A stretch of 64,000 nucleotides of DNA from Marine Group I thaumarchaeote SCGC AAA799-D11 (GCA_000746765.1 JOSY01000077.1:119872-183871); one strand, 5' to 3'. Shown: positions 50,750 through 60,675, numbered from the stretch's first letter. The notes: generated by a model not told the origin, from the letters alone. Made by a program: numbers and translations.

Positions 50750-51961
50750 GTGACTTTGAAGATACCTAGAAAAACAATAAGAAATCTCCTTACAATTAGG
50801 TATAATCCAGTAAATCCCACTTACACTCCTTTCACATGGAAAGATCTAACTTCAAAAAATTCAGATCCTCATGGACTAAAAACTGAAAAGTTTCTTAAAC
50901 AATCTATAAAAAAATCTTTTCAACATAATGATGACCCAATTGCAATTTCTCTAAGTAGTGGAATTGATTCAACGTTATGTTTGGCACTTATTCGGGACTC
51001 TTTTCCTGATAGAAAACTATTTGCTATTTGTGCAGTTTTTAGTACAACCAATAACGAATCTAAAAGGGCTAATGAAATAGCAAAAAAATTTGATGCTAAA
51101 TTCAAGATTCTTAATGTGGATTCTATTTTTAAAAAAATTCCGGAGTTGGTAGGAATTACTGGAAAACCTAGATGGAATACTTATCAACATCTTATTTCCA
51201 AAGAAGCAATTAAAACCTCAAAATTTCTTGTTACTGGTGATGGTGCAGATGAAATATTTGGTGGTTATACCTTCAGATATTCAAAGTTTCTAAGATTAAC
51301 AAATATCAATCAAAACTGGAAAACCAAAACAATGAATTATCTTGAATGTCATAACAGGGATTGGGTTCCAGATCAAAAAGATATGTTTGGTCCTAGAATA
51401 AATTTTTCTTGGAAAGATGTTTACTCTAACTTTAAACCATATTTTAATAATCGATTACCACCTATTGAACAAGTGATTTTAGCAGATTTGAATGGAAAAC
51501 TTCTTTATGATTTTATTCCAACGGGATTATCAATATCAAATTATTATAAAATTAAAATTACTCCAATTTTTATGGATAATGATGTCCTTAATTTTGGAAT
51601 AAAAATTCCTACTCATCAAAAATATAATTTTAGAAATCAAAAAGGAAAATTGATTTTAAGAAAGATTGCAAAAAGATTTGGAGTAGACCATATTGATGAA
51701 AAAAAAGGATTTTCTCCAGCACTATTTGCTGATTGGGAAAATCATGGAAAGAAAATTTGTGAACGCTATATCCTAAATAAAGATTCAAATATTTTTCAAA
51801 AAAAATTAATCAACTATGATTGGGTATTAAGAGCATTTGAAAAAATTGAAAATGACAGCGACCTACGATATCTTAACAAAATTATTTCTATTCTAGCATT
51901 AGAAATCTGGTTACGCCTATTTATTTCCAAAGAAATCACTACCAAACATATTCTCAAATAA
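50750..51961 (+). CDS. Asparagine-synthase-like amidotransferase lacking a glutaminase domain
   Basis: IAISLSSGIDSTLCLALI PP-loop; VTGDGADEIFGGYTFR; no N-terminal Cys/GATase domain. Confidence 0.78.
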   Translation: MTLKIPRKTIRNLLTIRYNPVNPTYTPFTWKDLTSKNSDPHGLKTEKFLKQSIKKSFQHNDDPIAISLSSGIDSTLCLALIRDSFPDRKLFAICAVFSTTNNESKRANEIAKKFDAKFKILNVDSIFKKIPELVGITGKPRWNTYQHLISKEAIKTSKFLVTGDGADEIFGGYTFRYSKFLRLTNINQNWKTKTMNYLECHNRDWVPDQKDMFGPRINFSWKDVYSNFKPYFNNRLPPIEQVILADLNGKLLYDFIPTGLSISNYYKIKITPIFMDNDVLNFGIKIPTHQKYNFRNQKGKLILRKIAKRFGVDHIDEKKGFSPALFADWENHGKKICERYILNKDSNIFQKKLINYDWVLRAFEKIENDSDLRYLNKIISILALEIWLRLFISKEITTKHILK

Positions 51962-52039
51962 TAAAACAAAACATTAAAAATTAAGAATTAAAATGTTTAT
52001 GATTTGGGTTTAAATAACTATTTGTTATAAAAAATTCAA

Positions 52040-52990
52040 ATGTTGAAAAAAACTTCAACGATTCTGGCTGATCCTATCGACAAACAACCTTTGAATCTTC
52101 TCAATGAACAATCTCGAAATAATGAGATTTTGTCTGGAACTTTGAAATCTAATAACAATAAATATTTTATAGAATCTGGATTGGCAAATTTAATTCCAAA
52201 TTTTAAAAAAATGAATTTAGATTCGGATTTATATCAAACTTGGAACACTTTACAAGAAAATGGTATGAAAACATATCAAAATTTTCCTAGTGATAACCTG
52301 CTTACAGAGGGAAGAGAATTGACAAAATTATTTAAAAATTTTTGCAATTTTTCTGGTACCGTTTTAGATGTAGGATGTGGCCCCACACTACCAGCATATC
52401 TAAAAAATAATGACAAAATTCAACTTGGTATTGGTCTAGATCCTTTAATTTCAACAAAAAATTATCAAAATGAAAAAAATATTGATTTGATTCAAGGAAT
52501 TGGAGAATTCCTGCCATTTAAGAATGAAATTTTTGACTTTGTTAGTTTTTGTACCTCATTTGATCATGTTGTGAATCCCAATTTTGTTCTTAATGAATCA
52601 AAAAGAGTTTTAAAAGAAAATGGGACAATAATTTTTCTTAATGGAATTCATGGAAGTCCTAAATCAGAAAATGTACAAATCCAAAATAATAACATTTTCA
52701 GAAATTTGTATTCAAAGATAAATTACAACAATCCTATAAGAAAATCATTACGTACAACAATTATTTTTGGAAGAAATCAGACAAATAAGATAATTCATCA
52801 TAAACAAGTAAAAGAACAGAAATTTATAAAAAATTTACCTGTTCCAAATGGAGCTATGGATCAATTTCACATGCACTACTGGGATAATTCCGAATTAAAT
52901 AAACAATGTGAACAACTAAATCTTAAAAAGATTAATGAAAAAATTTTACCTGATCTCAACTCTGAATTTCTTATGTATCAAAAAATATAG
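52040..52990 (+). CDS. SAM-dependent methyltransferase with N-terminal Trm112-like segment
   Basis: LADPIDKQPLNLL...SGLANLIP; VLDVGCGPTLPAYL; FDFVSFCTSFDHVVNP. Confidence 0.78.
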   Translation: MLKKTSTILADPIDKQPLNLLNEQSRNNEILSGTLKSNNNKYFIESGLANLIPNFKKMNLDSDLYQTWNTLQENGMKTYQNFPSDNLLTEGRELTKLFKNFCNFSGTVLDVGCGPTLPAYLKNNDKIQLGIGLDPLISTKNYQNEKNIDLIQGIGEFLPFKNEIFDFVSFCTSFDHVVNPNFVLNESKRVLKENGTIIFLNGIHGSPKSENVQIQNNNIFRNLYSKINYNNPIRKSLRTTIIFGRNQTNKIIHHKQVKEQKFIKNLPVPNGAMDQFHMHYWDNSELNKQCEQLNLKKINEKILPDLNSEFLMYQKI

Positions 52991-53171
52991 TATCTTAATT
53001 CTAAAATTTTAACAAAAATTTAAAATGGAAATTTCGTTGAAATTTTCAACCAATTCAATTTTACATAATTTTTTAATTTTTTTAATAAATTTTAGTTAAA
53101 TTTGACTATTGCACCTAAAAACTTACATAACTACTCCCAATATAGTGGGCTCAATCTAGCAAACATTAGCA

Positions 53172-54113
53172 ATGAAAAAATTTTTGGTAACTGGAGGTGC
53201 AGGATTTGTTGGATCTCATTTATCCGAATGTCTGACTAAAGATGGAAATCAAGTTGTAGTTTTAGATGATTTTAGTAATGGTTCTAAAGAAAATCTTGCA
53301 AATGTAAATAATGTTGAAATAATCTCAGGATCTGTAACAAATATTCCTGATGAAATTTCTCAACAAACATTTGATGGAATATTTCATTTAGCAACCCATC
53401 CTCGTTCATTTAGTCTTACAAATCCTCTCAAGGATGTTGAGGTAAATGCTAAAGGTATGTTAAATATTTTAGAGATTGCGAAAAAACAAAACATTAAAGT
53501 TGTTTTTACTAGCAATAGTGGTATTTGTGGAAAACCTGATTTTATTCCAGTTGATGAAACCCATAAAAATAAACCATCAACTCCGTATGATGCAAATAAA
53601 CTTGTTTCAGAATATTATTGTAAAATATATTCTGAGATATACAAAACAAAAAGTATTATTTTTCGTTTAGCTACTGTTTATGGACCTAGACAAAAAGTAA
53701 ATCTTGATTTAGGTTGGAGACCTGTTGTTGCAACTCTCACAAGAGATGTATTTGAGGGAAGGAATCCAACTATATTTGGAAGTGGTGAACAAACTAGAGA
53801 TCTTATCTATGTAAGTGATGTTGTAAATGGATTAATTGCTGGAATGAATTCATCTATAGATAACGCAGAAATGTTCTTACTGAGTACTAATGTAGAAACT
53901 TCAATTAATCAGTTATTGGAATTGATTTTTGAGGTTGTTGGTAAAAAAACTCCAATTGATCATAAACCAGAAAATTTAGGTGATATTCCTAGAATGTGTC
54001 TCAGTTTTAATAAAGTAAAAAATACTCTCGATTTTGAACCAGAAATTGATCTTAAAAATGGAGTTGAAAATTATTTTAACTGGTTAAAAGAAATTACTAA
54101 TTCAAGAAAATAA
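53172..54113 (+). CDS. NAD-dependent nucleotide-sugar epimerase (GalE-like)
   Basis: FLVTGGAGFVGSHLSECL, LDDFSNGSKENL, TPYDANKLVSEYY, FRLATVYGPRQ. Confidence 0.88.
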   Translation: MKKFLVTGGAGFVGSHLSECLTKDGNQVVVLDDFSNGSKENLANVNNVEIISGSVTNIPDEISQQTFDGIFHLATHPRSFSLTNPLKDVEVNAKGMLNILEIAKKQNIKVVFTSNSGICGKPDFIPVDETHKNKPSTPYDANKLVSEYYCKIYSEIYKTKSIIFRLATVYGPRQKVNLDLGWRPVVATLTRDVFEGRNPTIFGSGEQTRDLIYVSDVVNGLIAGMNSSIDNAEMFLLSTNVETSINQLLELIFEVVGKKTPIDHKPENLGDIPRMCLSFNKVKNTLDFEPEIDLKNGVENYFNWLKEITNSRK

Positions 54114-54212
54114 CCCCATAGATCTTTTAAGATAAATGTTCACTGCATTCTATTATTGATCATATAATTATCAATATCTATCTTAATTTAGTGGCATTAA
54201 ATTACAAATATT

Positions 54213-55559
54213 ATGAAAAAACAGTCTATTTTTAGTGATATTAAAGCTGGTAAAAAAATAATTTCTGTTTATGGATTAGGAAATGTTGGTGGACCTATTG
54301 CGGCTGCATGGCTTCGAAAAGGTGCAAAAATTATTGGTGTTGATATTTCACAAAACCTATTAGATGAAATTCAAAAAGGAAAATCCCATAAAGTTGAACC
54401 AAATATATCTGACACATTTTCAAAAGGATTGAAATTAAATAAACTATCTCTAACATCTGATGGAATTGAAGCATCTAAAGAATCTCATATAAAATTTGTA
54501 GCAGTTCCAGTTGGATTAAATAAAAATAAAATAGATCTAAATTCATTACTCTCTGCTACAAAATCTATTGCAAAAGGTTTGAAAAAGAATGATGTTGTTA
54601 TAATTTGCCCTTCGTTACCTCCTGGAACAACTGCTAATTTAGTTAAGGATGTTTTGGAAAAAAATAGCAAATTAAAAGTAGAAAGGGATTTTTATTTGAT
54701 ATATAGTCCTGAAAGAATTTTTGAAGGGCGTGCTTTACAAGATATTGAAGAGAACTACCCTGCAATTATTTCTGGATATGGAAAAAATAGTTTAGATTTT
54801 GCTGACAGTCTTTTACAAATTATTTCAAAAAAAGGAACCATTAGAATGTCATCAATGGCCAATGCTGAGGCTGAAAAATTATTTGAAGGCGTATATAGAG
54901 ATGTAAATATCGCTCTTGCTAACGAACTTGCTGATTATTGTGAAAAAGTAGGTGTCAATTTTTGGGAGGCAAGAAAAGGTGCAAATTCACAACCTTTTTG
55001 CCATCTTCATTATCCTGGCACTGGTGTAGGTGGACTTTGTATTCCGGTTTATCCTAGATTTATTCTTGAATCTGGTAATAATATCGGAAAATCTTTGAAA
55101 ATAATTCAAAATTCTAGAAAAATAAATGACGCAATGCCTATCAAATGTGTTAAGGATTCTCTTGATTTATTAAAAAAATCAAAAATTAACCCAAAAAATG
55201 CAAAAATTACTATTCTTGGATTGGGTTTCAGAGGAGATGTAACTGATTCTCGTCTTTCACCAACTTATGATGTTGTTAATGAATTCTTGAAAATTGGCTC
55301 CAAAGTAATTATTCATGATCCTTTTATCTCAGAGGATTCAAAAATTCCAAAAAATGTCATTCTCACATCGAATCTTTCTAAGGCAGTTAAAAATTCCAGC
55401 TTAATTTTTATCTCATCAGATCACAAAATGTATTCAAAATTAACCAAAAGTTCATTCTCTAAAGTCAAAAAACCCCTCTTAATTTTTGATGGACGAAATA
55501 TTTTAAATAAGAAGTCTTTTTCATCTGAATCCCTTCTGACAATTGGATTACGTGATTAA
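54213..55559 (+). CDS. UDP-sugar 6-dehydrogenase (UDP-Glc/UDP-ManNAc dehydrogenase family)
   Basis: YGLGNVGGPIAAAWLRKGAKIIGVDIS; PSLPPGTT; SPERIFEG; PGTGVGGLCIPVYPRF. Confidence 0.9.
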   Translation: MKKQSIFSDIKAGKKIISVYGLGNVGGPIAAAWLRKGAKIIGVDISQNLLDEIQKGKSHKVEPNISDTFSKGLKLNKLSLTSDGIEASKESHIKFVAVPVGLNKNKIDLNSLLSATKSIAKGLKKNDVVIICPSLPPGTTANLVKDVLEKNSKLKVERDFYLIYSPERIFEGRALQDIEENYPAIISGYGKNSLDFADSLLQIISKKGTIRMSSMANAEAEKLFEGVYRDVNIALANELADYCEKVGVNFWEARKGANSQPFCHLHYPGTGVGGLCIPVYPRFILESGNNIGKSLKIIQNSRKINDAMPIKCVKDSLDLLKKSKINPKNAKITILGLGFRGDVTDSRLSPTYDVVNEFLKIGSKVIIHDPFISEDSKIPKNVILTSNLSKAVKNSSLIFISSDHKMYSKLTKSSFSKVKKPLLIFDGRNILNKKSFSSESLLTIGLRD

Positions 55560-55562
55560 AGA

Positions 55563-56576
55563 TTACTCATTTATTTTTTTTTTGATAAAATCAATTGATT
55601 TTACTGGAGAAGGATCAATATTGGATATTACAGCCTTATAGATACTAGTATAATCTAAAAAATAAATTAAATTTACTAATTTTGATAAAATACTACCGTT
55701 TACAGAATTTACTTCTTTAAAATCAATTTTGTTTTCATCAAAATAATCTTTTATTACATTCCATCTTTCTTTAGTTTTAACATAATCATCTTTCCCTTCT
55801 AACAAAATGGGCTGCACATTTGATGATTTTTCCCATGCAACTATTCCATTATGACAAGCTTCAATCACATCTTCTGTAATAGCATGCATTTTCACATTTT
55901 CTTGTAGAGAATTTTTAAATCTAATTGCAGCAGCTTGTAATCCTGAAGGATAATAAATTAATGGAATTCCAATAATCCATTCAGCCATAGAAAGTGCAGG
56001 GTTATCTTGATTCAAATTCTCTGATGAAATTTTTTTACTTTGAATCTCTAATTCTTTTATTGATTCGTAAACATCATCCGTTTTTAATGGAATAATTGGA
56101 CTTAGTACTTTTAACATTGAAAATAAAAATGATACAAATGAAGCTCTAGGAGAATGAATTTGAGAAATTTCCCTAAATTCAATCTTATTTTTAATAGCAT
56201 AGTCTTTAATTTTACCACCTGATGAAAATGCAACAATTTTACAACCTATATCATTTGAAAGTTTTAGTGTTGACAAGATTTCTTGTGTGTTTCCTGATAC
56301 ACTTGTAGAAATTACAAGCGTCTTTGAATCTACAGTTTTTGGTAAAAGATAACCTTTGATCACGGATGTATGAATATTAGTTTTAGAAAGAATGGAAGCA
56401 ATGATGTCTCCAATAGCTCCGGAACCTCCCATTCCTGCAAATACTATATGATTAATCCCATCAAATTCAACTTGATTCTGATCAGATTCAAAAGATTCTC
56501 TTGCAATCTGAGGCCACATGTCGTATACTTTGTGCATTCCCTTTGAATCAAATTTTTCTAATGTTGGTAGATCCAT
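55563..56576 (-). CDS. Bifunctional phosphoglucose/phosphomannose isomerase
   Basis: GMGGSGAIGDIIASIL; TLVISTSVSGNTQEILSTL SIS domain. Confidence 0.88.
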   Translation of the reverse strand: MDLPTLEKFDSKGMHKVYDMWPQIARESFESDQNQVEFDGINHIVFAGMGGSGAIGDIIASILSKTNIHTSVIKGYLLPKTVDSKTLVISTSVSGNTQEILSTLKLSNDIGCKIVAFSSGGKIKDYAIKNKIEFREISQIHSPRASFVSFLFSMLKVLSPIIPLKTDDVYESIKELEIQSKKISSENLNQDNPALSMAEWIIGIPLIYYPSGLQAAAIRFKNSLQENVKMHAITEDVIEACHNGIVAWEKSSNVQPILLEGKDDYVKTKERWNVIKDYFDENKIDFKEVNSVNGSILSKLVNLIYFLDYTSIYKAVISNIDPSPVKSIDFIKKKINE

Positions 56577-56664
56577 ACTTAACTAAAGTGAAATTTTTGG
56601 GGATATAACAGTTCAATTGGATGAAAACTAATTATTTTAAATATGGACAAAAATTTTTCATTTT

Positions 56665-57726
56665 ATGGATAATAATGTCATTATAGATTCTTCACTTAGA
56701 ACAGTAGAGTGGAAAGATAACAAGGTAATAATGATTGAACAAACAAAACTTCCAAATGAACTAGTATTTGTAGAATATGATGATTTTAATCAAGTTGCAA
56801 ATGCCATCAAAACTTTGATAGTTAGAGGAGCACCTGCAATTGGAGTATCTGGAGCATTTGGATTGGCATTAGCTGCATTACAAAGTAAAGCAAATACAAA
56901 AGAAGAATTACTATCAGATTTAGAAGATGCAAGAAAAATTCTTTTTGCAACAAGGCCTACTGCAGTAAACTTGGGTTGGGGCCTGGAAAAAATAATGAAT
57001 GTTGCAAAGATTGGAGAAACAGTTGAGCAAATTAGAGAACTAGTAATTTCAACTGCTAAAAAAATGGCAGATGAAGATATTGAAATTAACAAAGCCATGG
57101 GCAAGAATGGCTCAGAACTTTTTGATAACAATGATACTGTAATGACACATTGTAATGCTGGTGCTCTAGCTACGGTTGCATATGGAACTGCATTAGGTGT
57201 AATTAGAGCAACTAGAGAGAGTGGAAAAAATGTCAAAGTTATTGCCACTGAGACAAGACCAATCCAACAAGGTTCTAGATTAACCGCATTTGAGTTAAAA
57301 CATGATGGATTTGATGTTAGTCTAGTTCCAGATACTGCTGTTGGCTATTCAATGGCCAATGGACTTGTAAACAAAGTTGTTGTAGGTGCAGATAGAATTG
57401 TCAAAACTGGTCATGTCTTTAACAAAATTGGAACCTATCAAGTTGCCACAATGGCAAAACAACATGGTATTCCATTTTATGTTGCAGCACCATTATCTAC
57501 AATTGACTTGGAAACAAAGGCAGAAGATGTAATAATTGAAATGCGTAAGGGCTCTGAGGTCACAGGCATTGGAGACAAAAAAACTGCTCCTGATGATATC
57601 GGTGTGATAAATCCCGCATTTGATATGACGCCGCCTGAATTAATATCAGGAATAATTACTGAAAAAGGTGTGGCTACAGCACCATATGAAGAATCTATTC
57701 CAAAATTATTTGAAGCTAATAATTAG
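56665..57726 (+). CDS. S-methyl-5-thioribose-1-phosphate isomerase family (MtnA / eIF2B-like)
   Basis: TLIVRGAPAIGVSGAFGLALAA; RPTAVNLGWGLEKI; ETRPIQQGSRLTAFEL; VVVGADRIVKTGHVFNKIGTYQVA. Confidence 0.9.
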   Translation: MDNNVIIDSSLRTVEWKDNKVIMIEQTKLPNELVFVEYDDFNQVANAIKTLIVRGAPAIGVSGAFGLALAALQSKANTKEELLSDLEDARKILFATRPTAVNLGWGLEKIMNVAKIGETVEQIRELVISTAKKMADEDIEINKAMGKNGSELFDNNDTVMTHCNAGALATVAYGTALGVIRATRESGKNVKVIATETRPIQQGSRLTAFELKHDGFDVSLVPDTAVGYSMANGLVNKVVVGADRIVKTGHVFNKIGTYQVATMAKQHGIPFYVAAPLSTIDLETKAEDVIIEMRKGSEVTGIGDKKTAPDDIGVINPAFDMTPPELISGIITEKGVATAPYEESIPKLFEANN

Positions 57727-57762
57727 AAAGTTTTTATTGTTTTTCAAACTGCCGAATACAAT

Positions 57763-58401
57763 ATGAGCACTGTTTCTCCACAGGCAATTAAAGAATCACT
57801 CAAACAATGTATGGATCCAGAAGTTCCATTAAATATTGTAGAAATGGGATTAATTTATGGAATAGACGTTACAGAAAACAATGATGTTAATATCAAAATG
57901 ACAATGACTACACAAGGTTGTCCTTTACATGAAACTCTAGTTGAAGATGCAACCAGATTTGCCAAAAAAGTACCTGGAGTAAATAATGTTAAAATCGATA
58001 TTGTGTGGGAACCTGCATGGTCAATGGATAAAATGACTGAAGAAGGAAAATTAAAAATCAAAAACATGGGTGCTTCAATGAATACACCTGCACCAATTAA
58101 CTATGAAACTGCATTACCTCAAGGTGTTGGAAAACTAGTCCAACAAGAAGATGGTTCTATGGTTCTAGCAAATGAACATGAACAGGGCTTTATGGTAAAT
58201 CAAGCAATTGTTGACTTTTGGAAGTCTTGTAATGGCCAACGTAAAGTAACAGATCTAGTAGAAGTTTTTGCTCAACAAACAGGTTTGCAAAGAAAACAAG
58301 TAGAAAAAGAAGTTATGCAGTTATTACAACAGCTCCGTGACGGTGGATTAATTGCAATTGCTGGTAAACCAGATACACCAAATGTTGAATTTAAAAAATA
58401 A
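57763..58401 (+). CDS. MIP18/DUF59 (PaaD/SufT-like) Fe-S assembly protein with C-terminal PqqD-like segment
   Basis: QCMDPEVPLNIVEMGLIYGIDV; MTMTTQGCPLHETL; C-terminal FWKSCNGQRKVTDLVEVFAQQTG. Confidence 0.8.
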   Translation: MSTVSPQAIKESLKQCMDPEVPLNIVEMGLIYGIDVTENNDVNIKMTMTTQGCPLHETLVEDATRFAKKVPGVNNVKIDIVWEPAWSMDKMTEEGKLKIKNMGASMNTPAPINYETALPQGVGKLVQQEDGSMVLANEHEQGFMVNQAIVDFWKSCNGQRKVTDLVEVFAQQTGLQRKQVEKEVMQLLQQLRDGGLIAIAGKPDTPNVEFKK

Positions 58402-58403
58402 TT

Positions 58404-58802
58404 TTAGTCTAATCCCTGTTTAGGTCTACCAACTTTTTTCTGTGTTTTAGGTCTACCAACTTTACGTTCCTTTCTAATGTTTTTAGTTTTTTCTTTAAAA
58501 TCCATTCCTTTTTCAAAAAATTCCCATATCATCACTTTAACTAATTTTGAAACTTTTTGTTCTAAATTTCTCTGATAATCTGGACTGTTTAAAATTTCTC
58601 CTAAATTTTTTCCACCAATCATGATATCTTTTTCTTCAAGTGCATCCCCCACCAATTCTTTTGCCATTGTTAAACCCACATAGAATTTTACACCAGAACG
58701 AATAATTTCATTATAACTTAATCCATACTGTTCTTTAATTCTCTCAATTTCATCAAATTCATCATCAGGAAATCTGGCTCTAAGAGTACTCCATTCTGTC
58801 AT
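58404..58802 (-). CDS. Hypothetical protein with C-terminal AT-hook-like GRP motifs
   Basis: RKVGRPKTQKKVGRPKQGLD tail; N-terminal ribbon-helix-helix-like segment possible. Confidence 0.55.
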   Translation of the reverse strand: MTEWSTLRARFPDDEFDEIERIKEQYGLSYNEIIRSGVKFYVGLTMAKELVGDALEEKDIMIGGKNLGEILNSPDYQRNLEQKVSKLVKVMIWEFFEKGMDFKEKTKNIRKERKVGRPKTQKKVGRPKQGLD

Positions 58803-58847
58803 ATTTTTGAAAAGTCATCTTTCCTAATAACTTCTTAGATGATAATT

Positions 58848-59495
58848 TTAGAAAATGTAACTTGAATTTGCACCATCAAAGTTTATCGTAACACCTGAAA
58901 GATATTTTATTTTATTTTCAATAATTGATTTCACAAAATTCCCTATCTCTTGAGGTTCTCCTAATCTCTTCATGGGTAATGTTTTTTCAAATTCTTTAAC
59001 ATTCTCAATTAATTCTTTAGTTCTATCCGTATTGATGGGACCTGGTGCAATATTGATACAACTAATATTATTCTCAGCATATTCTTTACTCAATACTTTG
59101 AATACTTCAGAAAAAGCTGCACGATATGCCGAAGAAATGATAAGTTTGGTATTTGGTTCCTTAATTACACTAGAACTAATCAAAAAGATATATCCTCCAT
59201 CATTAATTTTGATATTCTGCAATATAGTACAAAACCCTAAAAATAATTGATTATGATACAGTTTCCAGTCTTCTTCTGTAATCGTATTGAATGGTTTTGG
59301 AGCAGGACCTCCTGTATTCAAGACTAGAATATCTGTTTGAGTATTTTTCTCTAAAAATTCTCTAACACTGTCCATATTTGATGTGTCAATATCCATTTTG
59401 GATGTCGCAAAAACATCAATGTTTATTGATTTTAATGATTCAGCAATTGCCTTACCTATTCCACGTGAACCTCCAAGAACAATTGCACTAGTCAT
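58848..59495 (-). CDS. Short-chain dehydrogenase/reductase
   Basis: IVLGGSRGIGKAIAESL, VLNTGGP, SSAYRAAFSEVFK, INIAPGPINTDRT. Confidence 0.92.
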   Translation of the reverse strand: MTSAIVLGGSRGIGKAIAESLKSINIDVFATSKMDIDTSNMDSVREFLEKNTQTDILVLNTGGPAPKPFNTITEEDWKLYHNQLFLGFCTILQNIKINDGGYIFLISSSVIKEPNTKLIISSAYRAAFSEVFKVLSKEYAENNISCINIAPGPINTDRTKELIENVKEFEKTLPMKRLGEPQEIGNFVKSIIENKIKYLSGVTINFDGANSSYIF

Positions 59496-59613
59496 GTATT
59501 TTCAAAGTCATTCAAGATAATTAAATCTCTTGTACTGCTTTCCCAGTAAATTGCATTTCTTTCTAGGCTTAATTTTAAGAATTATGTGTTCATACAAATT
59601 ATATTTTCTCAAA

Positions 59614-59871
59614 TTATTTTTTATATGCCTTGGAGCGATGTTTTGCTTTAACTAGTTGCAAAATCATCTTGTCATTTACAATGTTAACTATTCCTCTGTA
59701 AACCCCCACTCTAAATTTGTAATAAGGCGAATTTGTCATTTTGTCAAGTTGCTGATATGGATCATTTTGTGCAATCTCTTCTATCTTTAATATTATTCTC
59801 TTAGCGATATCATCAGATAATTTTTCAAGATCTTTTTCTGCTTTCCTAGTAAAGATTACAATCCAAGCCAT
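59614..59871 (-). CDS. RelE/ParE-family toxin
   Basis: WIVIFTRKAEKDLEKLSDDIAKRI...YKFRVGVYRGIVNIVNDKMILQLVKAKHRSKAYKK. Confidence 0.88.
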   Translation of the reverse strand: MAWIVIFTRKAEKDLEKLSDDIAKRIILKIEEIAQNDPYQQLDKMTNSPYYKFRVGVYRGIVNIVNDKMILQLVKAKHRSKAYKK

Positions 59872-60110
59872 TATAGGCCATATTTCGTTTTCATTTGTTC
59901 CAGAGTCTTAAATTTGCCTTTTTTGACATCTTTAATGGATTGTTCAATTTCTAAAATATCTTTATCAGTAAGTAATTCTGCATCTTCATCAGCTTGAGAT
60001 TTTAAAATTCGATTTATCATTGCCTCAAAAGATTCACTAGGGTAATTTTTCAAGGTACTCCACATCTCCTTTGAGTTTTTAGAAACTTGAATGGATGTCA
60101 TTGATTCCAT
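59871..60110 (-). CDS. RelB-like/ribbon-helix-helix antitoxin partner
   Basis: 79 aa, directly upstream and overlapping RelE by one nt; TSIQVSKNSKEMWSTLKNYPSESFEAMINRIL. Confidence 0.82.
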   Translation of the reverse strand: MESMTSIQVSKNSKEMWSTLKNYPSESFEAMINRILKSQADEDAELLTDKDILEIEQSIKDVKKGKFKTLEQMKTKYGL

Positions 60111-60116
60111 AGTTAC

Positions 60117-60132
60117 CTATAGTGTACTATAG
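60117..60132. promoter_or_regulatory. Palindromic operator CTATAGTGTACTATAG upstream of the antitoxin
   Basis: Perfect 7-bp inverted repeat with 2-nt spacer, between TATA-like TTTATATA (minus strand, 60139-60132) and the antitoxin ATG at 60110. Confidence 0.65.
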
Positions 60133-60286
60133 TATATAAATATTATATGAATAAGGTTTCCTAGAAATCATCAAGATTTCACATATTTGTAGATCAGAAT
60201 CAACAGCAGCACATTATCATACTTGTTCTTAGACAGTACGAGTCATTTGTGGAATGGTTACAAGTATCTACTAAAATAACACAGAT

Positions 60287-60553
60287 GCTTGCTACTAATG
60301 AATTTTCACTAATTGTGTTTGAAAGCAAATATCCTTTAACTATTGATACATGTATGTTGGTTTTTGATAATATTGAAGAAAACATATCTCCAATAGCTCC
60401 TGAACCTCCCATGCCACAAAAAACGATTTGGTTGATTCCTGATAATTCAATTGGTTCATGATTTAGATTATAGCAATCATATGCAATATATGGCCATCTA
60501 TCATAAACCGCATACATTTTTTGAGTATCATATTTTTCTAGTACTCAAAGATC
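60287..60553 (-). pseudogene. Degenerate N-terminal fragment of a second PGI/PMI isomerase
   Basis: DL*VLEKYDTQKMYAVYDRWPYIAYD...GINQIVFCGMGGSGAIGDMFSSILSKTNIHVSIVKGYLL collinear with the intact gene at 55563-56576; in-frame stop, loses homology after SLVAS. Confidence 0.85.
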
Positions 60554-60675
60554 AAGCAATCTGTAAGATGAATAAAATTATAGTCATAAAATATCTATCT
60601 ACATGGTTTTAAAAAAATAATTCAAATCTGCTGTAAAACTATCATCAAACCTGCATATCAAAATTCATACCTATA

